Positions 18,492 through 26,844 of a stretch of 64,000 nt of DNA are shown here, piece by piece. Below the pieces are notes generated by a model that worked only from the letters and a program-made list of their open reading frames with translations, did no database searches and was not told the DNA's origin. Every line of letters starts with the position of its first letter. The first letter of the stretch is position 1. This stretch comes from RPQJ01 sp963696545 (GTDB lineage Bacteria; Pseudomonadota; Gammaproteobacteria; Steroidobacterales; Steroidobacteraceae). The translations under genes were made by a program, and so were the position numbers. The stretch is taken from assembly GCA_963696545.1 (NCBI GenBank), contig CAVOKQ010000019.1, positions 1 to 64,000 on the forward strand. Reading direction: 5' to 3'.

Positions 18492-18556
18492 GAAAAAATT
18501 GGTGCCAGGCACCGATTTTCCGGTCGGAAATTCGGTGCCTGGCACCAATTTTTTCC
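18491..18556. repeat. Palindromic GGTGCCAGGCACC repeat pair between the two POT genes
   Basis: This is a long inverted repeat. The left arm reads AAAAAATTGGTGCCAGGCACC and the right arm GGTGCCTGGCACCAATTTTTT, with a short GATTTTCCGGTCGGAAATTC centre that can also pair. The arm starts right at the stop of the upstream POT gene. A strong stem with A and T runs at its ends would act as a bidirectional Rho-independent terminator. The same element occurs at 25331 and 37135, and a half-copy at 56337. Confidence 0.9.
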
Positions 18557-18614
18557 GTAGACTTTCCGGCCTCGCGCGGCATCGCGCAAACACTTGAAGT
18601 AGAAGTAAAAACCC

Positions 18615-19985
18615 ATGTCCAACTCCGCCCTGCCCGCGGTCGCGCGGGAAACCTGGCTCGGCCACCCGAAAGGCCTGTTCCTGCTGTTCGCCACGGAGAT
18701 GTGGGAGCGATTCAGCTACTACGGCATGCGCGCGCTGCTGGTGCTGTCGCTGATCGCCGGCGTCGAAGCCGCGAACCCAGGCTTTGGCTGGTCGCAGTCC
18801 GAAGCGCTGAAGCTGTACGGCCTGTTCACCGGCTTCGTCTACTTCACGCCGCTGATCGGCGGCTGGCTCGCCGACAACTACCTCGGCCAGCGCAAGTCCG
18901 TGATCATCGGTGGGCTGCTGATGGCGATCGGCCAGTTCACGCTCGCCTCAGCGATCCCGGGCAACCTGAACCTGTTCTACATCGGACTCGTGATCCTCGT
19001 GCTCGGCAACGGCTTCTTCAAGCCGAACATCTCCACGATGGTCGGCGACCTGTACGAGGAGGGCGACGCACGCCGCGACGGCGCCTTCACGATCTTCTAC
19101 ATGGGTATCAACGCCGGCGCGTTCCTCGCGCCGCTGGTGTGCTCCACGCTCGGCGAAGACCCGACCCACGGCTGGAAAGCAGGTTACTTCGCCGCCGGCG
19201 TCGGCATGGTGCTGTCGGTGATCATCCAGCTGGTATTTGCGAAGCGTTACCTCGGCGAGATCGGCACCGTGCCGGCCGCGCAGCGCTCGCTCGCGCAGTC
19301 CGGCGGCAAGCACGCGCCGCTCACCCACGACGAGGTGGACCGGTTGCGCGTCATCTTCATGCTGTTCGTGTTCGTCGTGCTGTTCTGGGCGGCGTTCGAG
19401 CAGGCCGGCGGCCTGATGAACATCTACGCGAACGAGAAGACTGACCGCATGCTCGGCGCCTTCGAGGTACCGGCCGGCTGGTTCCAGTCGCTGAACCCGC
19501 TGTTCATCGTGCTGCTCGCCCCGATCTTCTCCGCGGCCTGGGGCAAGCTCGGCGCCGTGGGCAGGAACCCCGCGACGCCGCGCAAGATGGTGCTAGGACT
19601 CGTGCTCACCGGCATCGGCTTCCTCGCGATGGTCGCCGCCGCACTGCAGTCCGAGGGTGGCGCCAAGGCCTCGATGATGTGGCTGGTGATCGCCTACTTC
19701 TTCCACACCACGGGCGAGTTGTGCATCTCGCCGGTCGGCCTCTCGATGGTCACGAAGCTCGCTCCGCTGCGCCTCGCATCGCTGATGATGGGCGTGTGGT
19801 TCCTGATCAACTTCGTCGCGAACTGGCTTGCGGGCATCATCGGCTCGTACGCCGAAAGCCTCGGCGAACTCTCGATCTTCGGCGGCCTGGCCGTGACGCT
19901 GTTCGTGTTCGCCGTGGTGCTGTGGATGCTCTCGGGCACGCTCGTGCGCTGGATGCACGGCGCCGAGGACCTGAAGCGCGCCTGA
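18615..19985 (+). CDS. POT/PTR family proton-coupled di/tripeptide transporter
   Basis: The 456-residue membrane protein imports di- and tripeptides with protons. It has twelve or so helices. The POT signatures are complete: ATEMWERFSYYGMRALLV (containing the ExxERFxYY proton-coupling motif), KPNISTMVGDLYEEGDARRDGAFTIFYMGIN-like block, FEQAGG and the PAGWFQSLNP motif before GELCISPVGLS. It is a tandem paralogue of the frameshifted gene upstream, separated by the palindromic repeat, so it is probably transcribed from its own promoter. The M2 dipeptidyl carboxypeptidase gene follows after 66 bases, which fits release and uptake of dipeptides. Confidence 0.92.
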   Translation: MSNSALPAVARETWLGHPKGLFLLFATEMWERFSYYGMRALLVLSLIAGVEAANPGFGWSQSEALKLYGLFTGFVYFTPLIGGWLADNYLGQRKSVIIGGLLMAIGQFTLASAIPGNLNLFYIGLVILVLGNGFFKPNISTMVGDLYEEGDARRDGAFTIFYMGINAGAFLAPLVCSTLGEDPTHGWKAGYFAAGVGMVLSVIIQLVFAKRYLGEIGTVPAAQRSLAQSGGKHAPLTHDEVDRLRVIFMLFVFVVLFWAAFEQAGGLMNIYANEKTDRMLGAFEVPAGWFQSLNPLFIVLLAPIFSAAWGKLGAVGRNPATPRKMVLGLVLTGIGFLAMVAAALQSEGGAKASMMWLVIAYFFHTTGELCISPVGLSMVTKLAPLRLASLMMGVWFLINFVANWLAGIIGSYAESLGELSIFGGLAVTLFVFAVVLWMLSGTLVRWMHGAEDLKRA

Positions 19986-20051
19986 TCGACCGGCGCTGCC
20001 CGGCCGCGTGGTCGCGGCGGCGCCTTACTCCAACGCAAACTCGAGGCCCAC

Positions 20052-21863
20052 ATGATCCGTGAAGCCCTCCGCCGCGCTCGCTGGTCGAGCCTGGCCGCCA
20101 TCGCCGCCGTCGCCGTGCTGCCTGCCGGCATCGCCTCCGCCGAGACCGCCGACGAGTTCGTCGCACGGCTCAACAAGGAGCTCGCGGACCTCGCGATCGA
20201 GATCAATGCCGCGGGCTGGACGCAGGCCACCTACATCACGGTGGACACCCAGTACCTGAATGCGAAGGCGTACGAGCGCTACCTCGAGGCATTCAGCCGC
20301 CTCGTGGGCGAGGCGAAGAAGTTCGAGGGACAGCCGATGAGCCCGGCCTCGAAGCGCGCGCTCGAGCTGCTGAAGCTCGGCGTGCCCGCGCCCGCGCCGG
20401 ACGATCCGGCCAAGCGCGCAGAGCTCGCCGGCATTCTCGCGGGCATGGAAGCCAAGTACGGCTCCGCGAAGTACTGCCCGCAGGGCAAGGACTCGTGCAA
20501 GGACGAGACGCAACTCAAGGCCGTGCTGGAGGCGAGCCGCAACTACGACGAGTTGCTCACTGCGTGGCAGGGCTGGCACGAAGCGGCGCGTCCGCTGCGC
20601 CAGGATTACGTACGCTACGTGGCGCTCGCGAACGAAGGCGCCCGCGAGCTCGGTTACAAGGACCTCGGCGCGATGTGGCGCTCGGGCTACGACATGCCGG
20701 CCGACGACTTCACGAAGGAGGCCGCGCGCCTGTGGGGCCAGGTGCAGCCGTTCTACCAGCAGCTGCACTGCTACACGCGCGCGAAGCTCGCGAAGAAGTA
20801 CGGTGAGGACAAGGTGCCCGCCGGCAAGCCGATCCCGGCGCACCTGCTCGGCAACATGTGGGCGCAGCAGTGGGACGCGGTCTACGAGCTGCTCGAGCCG
20901 TATCCCGGCGTCAGCAACCTCGACGTCGACGCGGCGCTGGTGCAGCAGAAGTACGACGCGGTGCGGATGACCAAGTCGGCCGAGGCGTTCTACCAGTCGA
21001 TCGCGTTCCCGACGTTGCCGCAGACGTTCTGGGAGCGATCGATGCTGACGCAGCCGCGCGACCGCAACGTGCAGTGTCATGCGAGCGCCTGGCACATGGA
21101 CGGCAAGGAGGACGTGCGCATCAAGATGTGCATCCGGCCGACGTTCGAGGAGCTCAGGACGATCTACCACGAGCTCGGCCACGTCTATTACTACCTCTGG
21201 TACAAGGACCAGCCGTACATGTTCCAGGGCGGTGCGCACGACGGCTTCCACGAGGCCATCGGCGACACCGTGAACCTGTCGATGACGCCGGCTTACCTCG
21301 CGAAGATCGGGCTCGTGCCCGCGTCACAGACCAGCGACAAGGTCGTGATCAACGAGCAGATGCAGATGGCGTTGCAGAAGATCGCGTTCCTGCCGTTCGG
21401 CAAGCTGATCGACGAGTGGCGCTGGAAAGTGTTCTCGGGCGAGGTCACGCCGGAGAACTACAACAAGGCGTGGTGGGAGCTGCGCGAGATGTACCAGGGC
21501 GTCGCGGCACCGGTGCCGCGCAGCGAGGCGGACTTCGACCCGGGCGCCAAGTACCACATCCCGGGCAATACGCCGTATACGCGGTACTTCCTGTCGTTCG
21601 TGCTGCAGTTCCAGTTCCAGAAGGCACTGTGCGAGGCGGCGGGCTTCAAGGGACCGCTGTACGAGTGCTCGGTCTACGGCAACGAGGTGGCAGGCAGGAA
21701 GTTCGGCGCGATGCTCGCGAAGGGCGCGAGCCAGCCGTGGCAGGACACTCTCTACGAGCTGACCGGCACGCGCGAGATGGATGCGTCGGCGATCCTCGAG
21801 TACTTCGCGCCACTCAGCGCCTGGCTCGACGAGCAGAACAAGGGCCAGAAGTGCGGGTGGTGA
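20052..21863 (+). CDS. M2 family peptidyl-dipeptidase (ACE-like), exported
   Basis: The 603-residue zinc enzyme removes C-terminal dipeptides, like animal angiotensin-converting enzyme. A signal peptide (MIREALRRARWSSLAAIAAVAVLPAGIASAE) places it in the periplasm. The zinc site is IYHELGHVYYY (HExxH; most homologues have HEMGH) with the third ligand in FHEAIGDTVNLSM. Other ACE blocks include NMWAQQWD, MCIRPTFEEL and the C-terminal YTRYFLSFVLQFQFQKALC. Length matches the roughly 600-residue single-domain bacterial forms. It stands directly downstream of a POT dipeptide transporter; a joint role in peptide scavenging is inferred from this. Confidence 0.94.
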   Translation: MIREALRRARWSSLAAIAAVAVLPAGIASAETADEFVARLNKELADLAIEINAAGWTQATYITVDTQYLNAKAYERYLEAFSRLVGEAKKFEGQPMSPASKRALELLKLGVPAPAPDDPAKRAELAGILAGMEAKYGSAKYCPQGKDSCKDETQLKAVLEASRNYDELLTAWQGWHEAARPLRQDYVRYVALANEGARELGYKDLGAMWRSGYDMPADDFTKEAARLWGQVQPFYQQLHCYTRAKLAKKYGEDKVPAGKPIPAHLLGNMWAQQWDAVYELLEPYPGVSNLDVDAALVQQKYDAVRMTKSAEAFYQSIAFPTLPQTFWERSMLTQPRDRNVQCHASAWHMDGKEDVRIKMCIRPTFEELRTIYHELGHVYYYLWYKDQPYMFQGGAHDGFHEAIGDTVNLSMTPAYLAKIGLVPASQTSDKVVINEQMQMALQKIAFLPFGKLIDEWRWKVFSGEVTPENYNKAWWELREMYQGVAAPVPRSEADFDPGAKYHIPGNTPYTRYFLSFVLQFQFQKALCEAAGFKGPLYECSVYGNEVAGRKFGAMLAKGASQPWQDTLYELTGTREMDASAILEYFAPLSAWLDEQNKGQKCGW

Positions 21864-21867
21864 GGAC

Positions 21868-22191
21868 CTAGGCGAAGCCGAGGAACAGGGCGAGCGCGCG
21901 GTTGATCGCCAGCATCGCGTCCTCATCCAGTCTGCCGACAGCGCGGCCGATCTTCGTGCCCGGAATCGTCTGCGCCTTGTCGACCATTACCTGCGACGGT
22001 CGTTGCAGGCCATTCTCGTCGCTGGGCTCGAGCGCTACCCGGAACAGCGGCGTGGCTCTCAGCTCGCTCGTGATCGGCAGGATCGTCACTGACGGATGGC
22101 TTGCGAACAGGTCCGACTGGATGACCAGCGCGGGTCGCGGCTTGCCGTGGTCGCCTGCCAGTGCAACCGTGACGACGTCGCCACGCTTCAT
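21868..22191 (-). CDS. PemK/MazF-family endoribonuclease toxin
   Basis: The 107-residue protein begins MKRGDVVTVALAGDHGKPRPALVIQSD, the standard MazF/PemK opening, and contains ILPITSEL and PSQVMVDKAQTI, the conserved RNA-binding and active-site region of the family. Such toxins cut mRNA at short sequences and are neutralised by a cognate antitoxin. ATG 22191 is chosen because it matches the family N-terminus; the start overlaps the stop of the upstream antitoxin gene by four bases (ATGA). The operon is in the opposite direction to the M2 peptidase gene, ending four bases from it. Confidence 0.9.
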   Translation of the reverse strand: MKRGDVVTVALAGDHGKPRPALVIQSDLFASHPSVTILPITSELRATPLFRVALEPSDENGLQRPSQVMVDKAQTIPGTKIGRAVGRLDEDAMLAINRALALFLGFA

Positions 22192-22406
22192 CGCCAGCCG
22201 CGGCGATCCGCCGCTTTCTCCAGCCACTCGAGGACGTCCGTCTCGTTGGCATCCTTCGCGAGACTGAGCGACTGGCGACGACACTCCGCCGCGAAACCGC
22301 GGCGGCGCGCGTCCGGTACCCAGATCTGTAGCGGACGCAGGCCGGCCGCTCGCAGCGCAGACCGGTACTTCTGAACTCGTTCAGCGACTTTCGAACGCCC
22401 CGTCAT
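22188..22406 (-). CDS. MazE-family antitoxin (DUF3018-like)
   Basis: The 72-residue protein reads KVAERVQKYRSALRAAGLRP and LQIWVPDARRRGFAAE, the pattern of the DUF3018/MazE-type antitoxins that pair with PemK-like toxins. It has an N-terminal part that would bind DNA and a C-terminal acidic helix (NETDVLEWLEKAA) that would block the toxin. ATG 22406 is used since it gives the usual MTGRSKVAER start. The toxin gene overlaps its end by four bases. A perfect palindrome 16 bases upstream of the start is a candidate autoregulatory operator. Confidence 0.88.
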   Translation of the reverse strand: MTGRSKVAERVQKYRSALRAAGLRPLQIWVPDARRRGFAAECRRQSLSLAKDANETDVLEWLEKAADRRGWR

Positions 22407-22422
22407 TGCATCGACCCCAAGC

Positions 22423-22434
22423 GTTACATGTAAC
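22423..22434. promoter_or_regulatory. Palindromic operator candidate of the MazEF-like pair
   Basis: GTTACATGTAAC is a perfect 12-base palindrome, centred about 22 bases upstream of the antitoxin start on the minus strand. Most toxin-antitoxin pairs are repressed by their own complex at such a site. The assignment is by position. Confidence 0.5.
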
Positions 22435-22530
22435 AGGTTACGCCTGCAGATCGGTTGCCGCAACGAACTCCACTTGCCGGCTGCGGGGATCTGGTCTCCA
22501 ATGCCGCAACTTCGCGCCGGGAACCAATAC

Positions 22531-24444
22531 ATGAACCAAGCCGTCGCCCCGCAGCTCACCTTCCGCGCCATCACGCTCGCCATCGTGCTGGCAATGGTGC
22601 TGGCGGCCGCCAACACTTACCTCGGTCTGTTCGCGGGCATGACGATCGCATCGGCGATTCCGGCTGCCGTCGTCTCGATGGCGGTACTGCGAGTGCTGGG
22701 CGGCGGCGGCATCCTCGAGAACAACATCGTGCAGACGGGCGCATCGGCGGGCTCGTCGATCGCCTCGGGCGTGATCTTCACGATCCCGGCGCTGGTGATC
22801 CTCGGTCACTGGTCGGACTTCCAGTACCTGTGGGTGCTCGCGATCGCGGGCCTGGGCGGCATCCTCGGAGTATTCTTTTCCGTGCCGCTGCGCCGTGCGC
22901 TGATCGTCGACCAGGGCCTCGCGTTTCCGGAAGGCAAGGCCGCGGCCGAGGTACTGAAGACCGGCGAGAACCCTGCGCAGGGCGTGAAGATCCTCGGCCT
23001 GTCGGCGCTGGGCGGCGGCTTCGCGAAGCTCGCGGCCGGCAGCGGGCTGCGTCTCTTCCCTGACACCGCAGCAGCGGCTGCATGGGTGGGCAAGGGCATC
23101 GCGTTCATGGGCACGAACCTGTCGCCCGCGCTGCTCGGCGTCGGCTACATCGTCGGCCTCAATATCGGCGTGCTGGCGCTGATCGGCGGCATGATCTCCT
23201 GGAACGTCGCGATCCCGATCTACAGCGCGTTCTTCCTCGACGGCAACGCGGACCTTGCCGCAAGCCTCGCCGGCGCAAGCGCCGAAGAAGTCGCCGGTGC
23301 GATCTGGTCGGCGCAGATCCGCTACCTCGGGGTCGGCGCGATGCTGGTCGGAGGCGTGTGGGCGTTGATCTCGATCCGCAGCTCGCTCGTCTCGGGCATC
23401 CGCAGCGGCCTCGCCGCGGCACGAGCCGGCGCGACGAAGGCTGTGGCCCACACGGAGCAGGACCTGCCGATGCAGGCGATCCTCGTCGGCACGCTGCTGT
23501 TCGCCCTGCCGCTGTTCGTGCTGTACCAGAACATCGTCGGCAGCATCGCCGTGAGCCTGCCGATGACGATCATCATGATCGTCGCGGGGTTCCTGTTCTG
23601 CTCGGTGTCCGCATACATGGCTGGCCTCGTCGGCTCGTCGAACAACCCGGTGTCGGGCATCACGATCTGCACGATCCTGTTCGCATCGCTGGTACTGATG
23701 GTGCTCATGGGTCGCGGCGCGGCGCTCGGCCCGGTGGCGGCGATCATGATCGGCGCGGTTGTCTGCTGTGCGGCATGCATCGGCGGCGACAACCTGCAGG
23801 ACCTCAAGTGCGGCTACATCGTCGGCGCCACGCCGTGGAAACAGCAGGTGATGCTCGCGATCGGCGCGGCATCGAGCGCGCTCGTGATGGCCCCGGTGCT
23901 GAACCTGCTGCTGAAGGCCTACGGCATCGGCGCGCCGACGGCCGAGCACCCGGATCCGCTGCTCGCGCCGCAGGCGACGCTGATGGCTTCGGTCGCGAAG
24001 GGCATGTTCGGTGGGCACCTGCCCTGGGGCATGATCTCGATCGGCGCGTCGATCGGCGCGTCGGTCATCGCCTGGGACCTGTGGCTCAAGAAGCGTGGCT
24101 CGAGTTTCCGCGCGCCGGTGCTCGCCGTCGCAGTCGGCCTCTATCTGCCGCTCGAGCTCTCGGTGCCGATCTTCCTCGGTGGCCTGATCGCGCACCTCGT
24201 CGAGCGCCGGCTGGGCGGCGGCGAAGCGGCGGAGCGCGCGGGTCGCAACGGCATGCTGTTCGCGGCGGGCCTGATCACCGGTGAGGCGCTGATGGGCATC
24301 ATCATCGCGATTCCGATCGTCATGTCGGGCCGCGCCGACGTGCTCGCATTGCCCGCAGGCCTGCAGTTCGGCGGCTGGCTCGGGCTTGCGATCGTGGGCT
24401 GGCTCGCGCTCTGGCTCTACCGCACGGCCGTCCGAACGGCGTGA
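22531..24444 (+). CDS. OPT family oligopeptide transporter
   Basis: The 637-residue protein has about fifteen membrane helices. Conserved OPT blocks include NTYLGLFAGMTIASAIPAAV at the N-terminus, ENNIVQTGASAGSSIASG, DQGLAFPEGKAAAEVLK and CIGGDNLQDLKCGYIVGATPWKQQ. OPT proteins take up oligopeptides or metal-siderophore complexes with protons; the bacterial branch is mostly annotated as oligopeptide transport. ATG 22531 begins MNQAVAPQLTFRAI; a further ATG at 22501 in the same frame is possible. The gene is divergent from the MazEF-like pair and overlaps the downstream EamA gene by four bases. Confidence 0.9.
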   Translation: MNQAVAPQLTFRAITLAIVLAMVLAAANTYLGLFAGMTIASAIPAAVVSMAVLRVLGGGGILENNIVQTGASAGSSIASGVIFTIPALVILGHWSDFQYLWVLAIAGLGGILGVFFSVPLRRALIVDQGLAFPEGKAAAEVLKTGENPAQGVKILGLSALGGGFAKLAAGSGLRLFPDTAAAAAWVGKGIAFMGTNLSPALLGVGYIVGLNIGVLALIGGMISWNVAIPIYSAFFLDGNADLAASLAGASAEEVAGAIWSAQIRYLGVGAMLVGGVWALISIRSSLVSGIRSGLAAARAGATKAVAHTEQDLPMQAILVGTLLFALPLFVLYQNIVGSIAVSLPMTIIMIVAGFLFCSVSAYMAGLVGSSNNPVSGITICTILFASLVLMVLMGRGAALGPVAAIMIGAVVCCAACIGGDNLQDLKCGYIVGATPWKQQVMLAIGAASSALVMAPVLNLLLKAYGIGAPTAEHPDPLLAPQATLMASVAKGMFGGHLPWGMISIGASIGASVIAWDLWLKKRGSSFRAPVLAVAVGLYLPLELSVPIFLGGLIAHLVERRLGGGEAAERAGRNGMLFAAGLITGEALMGIIIAIPIVMSGRADVLALPAGLQFGGWLGLAIVGWLALWLYRTAVRTA

Positions 24445-25337
24445 CAGGTACGGACCGGCCCGACCCGAACCTGCGGCTCAAGATCGTCGCGGCCTACGCG
24501 ACGATCTACCTCGTCTGGGGCTCGACGTTTCTCGCGATCCGCCTCGGCGTGCGCACGATGCCGCCGCTGTTGTTCGCCGGGGCACGGTTCCTGCTCGCGG
24601 GCTCGCTGCTAGCCATCGTCGCGATCCTGCTGCGCGAGCGCTTCCCGCGCACCGCTCGCGAATGGCGCTACATGCTGGTCTTCTCGCTGGTGATGATCAC
24701 GTTCAGCAACGGGCTGAGCACGATCGCGCTGCGGCACATCCATTCCAACGAAGGCGCGCTGCTCGCGGCAGGCACGGCCCTGTGGATCGCGGGGCTCGGC
24801 GCGCTCGGACCGAAGGGGCACGAGCTCACCGTGCGCGGCACCATCGGCCTGTTGCTCGGACTCGTCGGCGTCGGGTTGCTGGTCTGGCCCAGGGAGGCCA
24901 CGCCGTCCGGGCACTTCGGCTGGCAGTCGCTGGTGCTGCTGGGCGGCCTGATGTGGGCGATCGGCACTATCCTGTACCGGAACGCCGGCCTGCCTATTGG
25001 ACCGGTGGCCTTCAACGCTGTGATGATGCTGCTCGGCGGGACGTGGCTCACGCTCGGCGGCATCGTGGCCGGCGAGCTACCGCGGTGGCAATGGCATCCC
25101 GGCGGACTGCTAGCGATGGCCTACCTCGCGGTGTTCGGTTCGGCGCTCGCCTACACCGCCTATACCTGGCTGCTCAAGCACTCACCCGCGGATCGCGTCG
25201 GCACGTTCGCTTACGTGAACCCGGCGATCGCGGCCGTGCTCGGTTGGGCGCTGCTCGGCGAGCGACTCACGCCCGCGCAGGTCGCGGGCATGATGGTCGT
25301 GCTCGCAGGGGTCGCGCTGGTAACCCTGAAGAAATAG
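24441..25337 (+). CDS. EamA/DMT superfamily permease (YedA/RhaT-like exporter)
   Basis: The 298-residue protein has ten predicted helices in two EamA repeats. The first begins YATIYLVWGSTFLAIRLGV and the second ends AYVNPAIAAVLGWALLGERLTPAQVAGMMVVLAGVAL, the characteristic second-repeat signature. DMT-family members export amino acids or other small metabolites; substrate cannot be told from sequence. Start is GTG 24441 overlapping the OPT stop by four bases, so both are co-translated. Its stop codon lies in the outer arm of a palindromic repeat, which probably terminates the operon. Confidence 0.88.
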   Translation: MTGTDRPDPNLRLKIVAAYATIYLVWGSTFLAIRLGVRTMPPLLFAGARFLLAGSLLAIVAILLRERFPRTAREWRYMLVFSLVMITFSNGLSTIALRHIHSNEGALLAAGTALWIAGLGALGPKGHELTVRGTIGLLLGLVGVGLLVWPREATPSGHFGWQSLVLLGGLMWAIGTILYRNAGLPIGPVAFNAVMMLLGGTWLTLGGIVAGELPRWQWHPGGLLAMAYLAVFGSALAYTAYTWLLKHSPADRVGTFAYVNPAIAAVLGWALLGERLTPAQVAGMMVVLAGVALVTLKK

Positions 25338-25394
25338 GTGCCAGGCACCGATTTATCCGGTGTTGCCGATAAATCGGTGCCTGGCACCTATTTC
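25331..25394. repeat. Palindromic GGTGCCAGGCACC repeat pair between convergent genes
   Basis: The left arm (GAAATAGGTGCCAGGCACCG) and right arm (CGGTGCCTGGCACCTATTTC) are exact inverse complements over their outer 27 bases, with a ten-base centre. The element fills the whole gap: its left end contains the TAG of the EamA gene and its right end abuts the stop of the holin-like gene on the other strand. It probably terminates transcription from both sides. Confidence 0.92.
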
Positions 25395-25768
25395 TACTTC
25401 TTCGCGGTGAAGATCTCGATGTTGCCGCGCGTGCCAATCACGCTCGACGCGGCCCAGGACACGAGGCTCACGATCAGCGCGGCGCCGACGGCCGTCCAGA
25501 ATCCCGAGATCTCGAAGCCCGGCACGATCCACGCGACCAGCGCGACCATCGCGGCATTCAGCACGAGCAGGAACAGCCCGAGCGTGAGCACGGTGAGCGG
25601 CAGTGTCAGGATGAACGCGAGCGGGCGCACGAACGCGTTGACGATACCGAGCAGCACGGCGGCGACGATCAGTTTCGACGTCGACTCGAACTTGAGGCCC
25701 GCGAAGACCTCGCTGGCCACCCAGAGGCCCAGCGCCGAAATCGCGGCACGCAGCAGGAATCCGACCAT
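25394..25768 (-). CDS. Phage holin family 4 / YvlD-like small membrane protein
   Basis: The 124-residue protein has four hydrophobic helices and contains the family core LLGIVNAFVRPLAFILTLPLTVLTLGLFLLVLNAAMV-like sequence (residues about 40-75; key residues N-x-x-x-RP and LP-x-T-x-x-T-x-G). Such proteins are common outside phages and their role is unknown; the phage name reflects a distant relationship only. No lysis genes are nearby. The start codon lies about 100 bases from the divergent MAPEG gene. Confidence 0.85.
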   Translation of the reverse strand: MVGFLLRAAISALGLWVASEVFAGLKFESTSKLIVAAVLLGIVNAFVRPLAFILTLPLTVLTLGLFLLVLNAAMVALVAWIVPGFEISGFWTAVGAALIVSLVSWAASSVIGTRGNIEIFTAKK

Positions 25769-25871
25769 CGCAGCTACTCCCGGTGACCGAACGGCCGGCG
25801 GCCGTTGACGTTCTGCAGATGGTAATGGAATCTCCTCCCATCACCAATTCGGACGTCCCCAGGGAGACCGC

Positions 25872-26255
25872 ATGGAACTCGTCGCCATCGTGATCGTGCT
25901 TGCGCTGCTCGAATTCGTCGCCTTCGGCGCTCTGGTCGGCCGCGCGCGGGGACGCTACGGCGTGAAGGCGCCCGCCATCAGCGGGCACGAGGTCTTCGAC
26001 CGGTACTTCCGCGTGCACTACAACACCATGGAGCTGCTCGTGGTGTTCGTGCCGGCAATCTGGCTCTTCGGCCTGTACGTGAGCCCGGCGTGGGGCGCAG
26101 CGATCGGCGCGGTGTACCTGGTCGCACGCATCATCTACTTCCGCAGTTACGTCGCGGACCCGGCGAAGCGCGAGTTCGGCTTCGGCCTGAGCGTGGCGCC
26201 TATCTTCGTCCTGTTGATCGGCGCGCTCGTGGGCGCCGTGCGGGTGCTGGTGTAG
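25872..26255 (+). CDS. MAPEG family membrane protein
   Basis: The 127-residue protein has four helices. The motif YFRVHYNTMELLVVFVPAIWLF corresponds to the glutathione-binding R-x-x-R-x-x-x-N-x-x-E signature of the MAPEG family (membrane-associated proteins in eicosanoid and glutathione metabolism). Bacterial members can have glutathione transferase or peroxidase activity. A run GGGAGACCGC just upstream of ATG 25872 supplies a ribosome binding site. It lies alone between the divergent holin-like gene and the convergent yajL-like gene. Confidence 0.85.
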   Translation: MELVAIVIVLALLEFVAFGALVGRARGRYGVKAPAISGHEVFDRYFRVHYNTMELLVVFVPAIWLFGLYVSPAWGAAIGAVYLVARIIYFRSYVADPAKREFGFGLSVAPIFVLLIGALVGAVRVLV

Positions 26256-26267
26256 ACGCCTCGCTGC

Positions 26268-26819
26268 TCAGTTGCGTTGCAGCCTGCCGCCCACGGCGAC
26301 CGCGACTTCGAAACCCTGCAGCAACCCGATCAACGCCAGGCTGAAGTCGATCGCCGTCCCAGGGCCGCGCGAGGTGACGACCTTGCCGTCGACCACTACC
26401 GGCGACTCGCTCAACCTGATGCCAGGCGCCGAATCAGGGCGCAGGAATCCAGGGAAACTGGTCGCCTCGCGCCATTCGAGCAGCCCGGCGTGTGCCAGCA
26501 CGCCCGGGGCCGCGCAGATCGCAGCGGTGAACCGGCCCGCCGCCGCGAACTCCCGCAGCAGCGCGATCACGCGCGCATCGTTCTTGAGGTGATCCGCGCC
26601 GGGCATGCCACCCGGCAACACGATCATGTCGTAGTCCGCGGCCTTCGCGTCGTCGAGCGCAAGGTCCGCCTCGACGGTGATGCCGTGCGAGCCGGTCACG
26701 CGCCGGTTCGCGAGCGCGGCTGTGTGCACTTCGATGTCCGCGCGCCGCAGCAGGTCGACGACCGTCACCGCCTCGATCTCCTCGAAGCCTTCGGCCAGCG
26801 GGACGAGCACTCGCGGCAT
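26268..26819 (-). CDS. yajL: DJ-1/PfpI superfamily protein, YajL-type
   Basis: The 183-residue protein has the DJ-1 fold markers: EGFEEIEAVTVVDLLRRA with the active-site glutamate near residue 15, VLPGGMPGADHL, and the nucleophilic-elbow cysteine in AICAAPGVLAHAGLL. C-terminal TSRGPGTAIDFSLALI is also typical. E. coli YajL and human DJ-1 protect proteins from oxidative and carbonyl damage; claims of deglycase activity remain debated. The gene comes last in a minus-strand series after envC, the EAL-domain gene and ctpA, 25 bases behind ctpA, so it may be co-transcribed. Confidence 0.9.
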   Translation of the reverse strand: MPRVLVPLAEGFEEIEAVTVVDLLRRADIEVHTAALANRRVTGSHGITVEADLALDDAKAADYDMIVLPGGMPGADHLKNDARVIALLREFAAAGRFTAAICAAPGVLAHAGLLEWREATSFPGFLRPDSAPGIRLSESPVVVDGKVVTSRGPGTAIDFSLALIGLLQGFEVAVAVGGRLQRN

Positions 26820-26844
26820 CGGTGCAACTCGCGTCCGGGAAAGC

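Noticed and set aside
25394..25768. Prophage remnant (holin)
   Set aside because: The YvlD-like family is widespread outside phages and no other phage gene is nearby.
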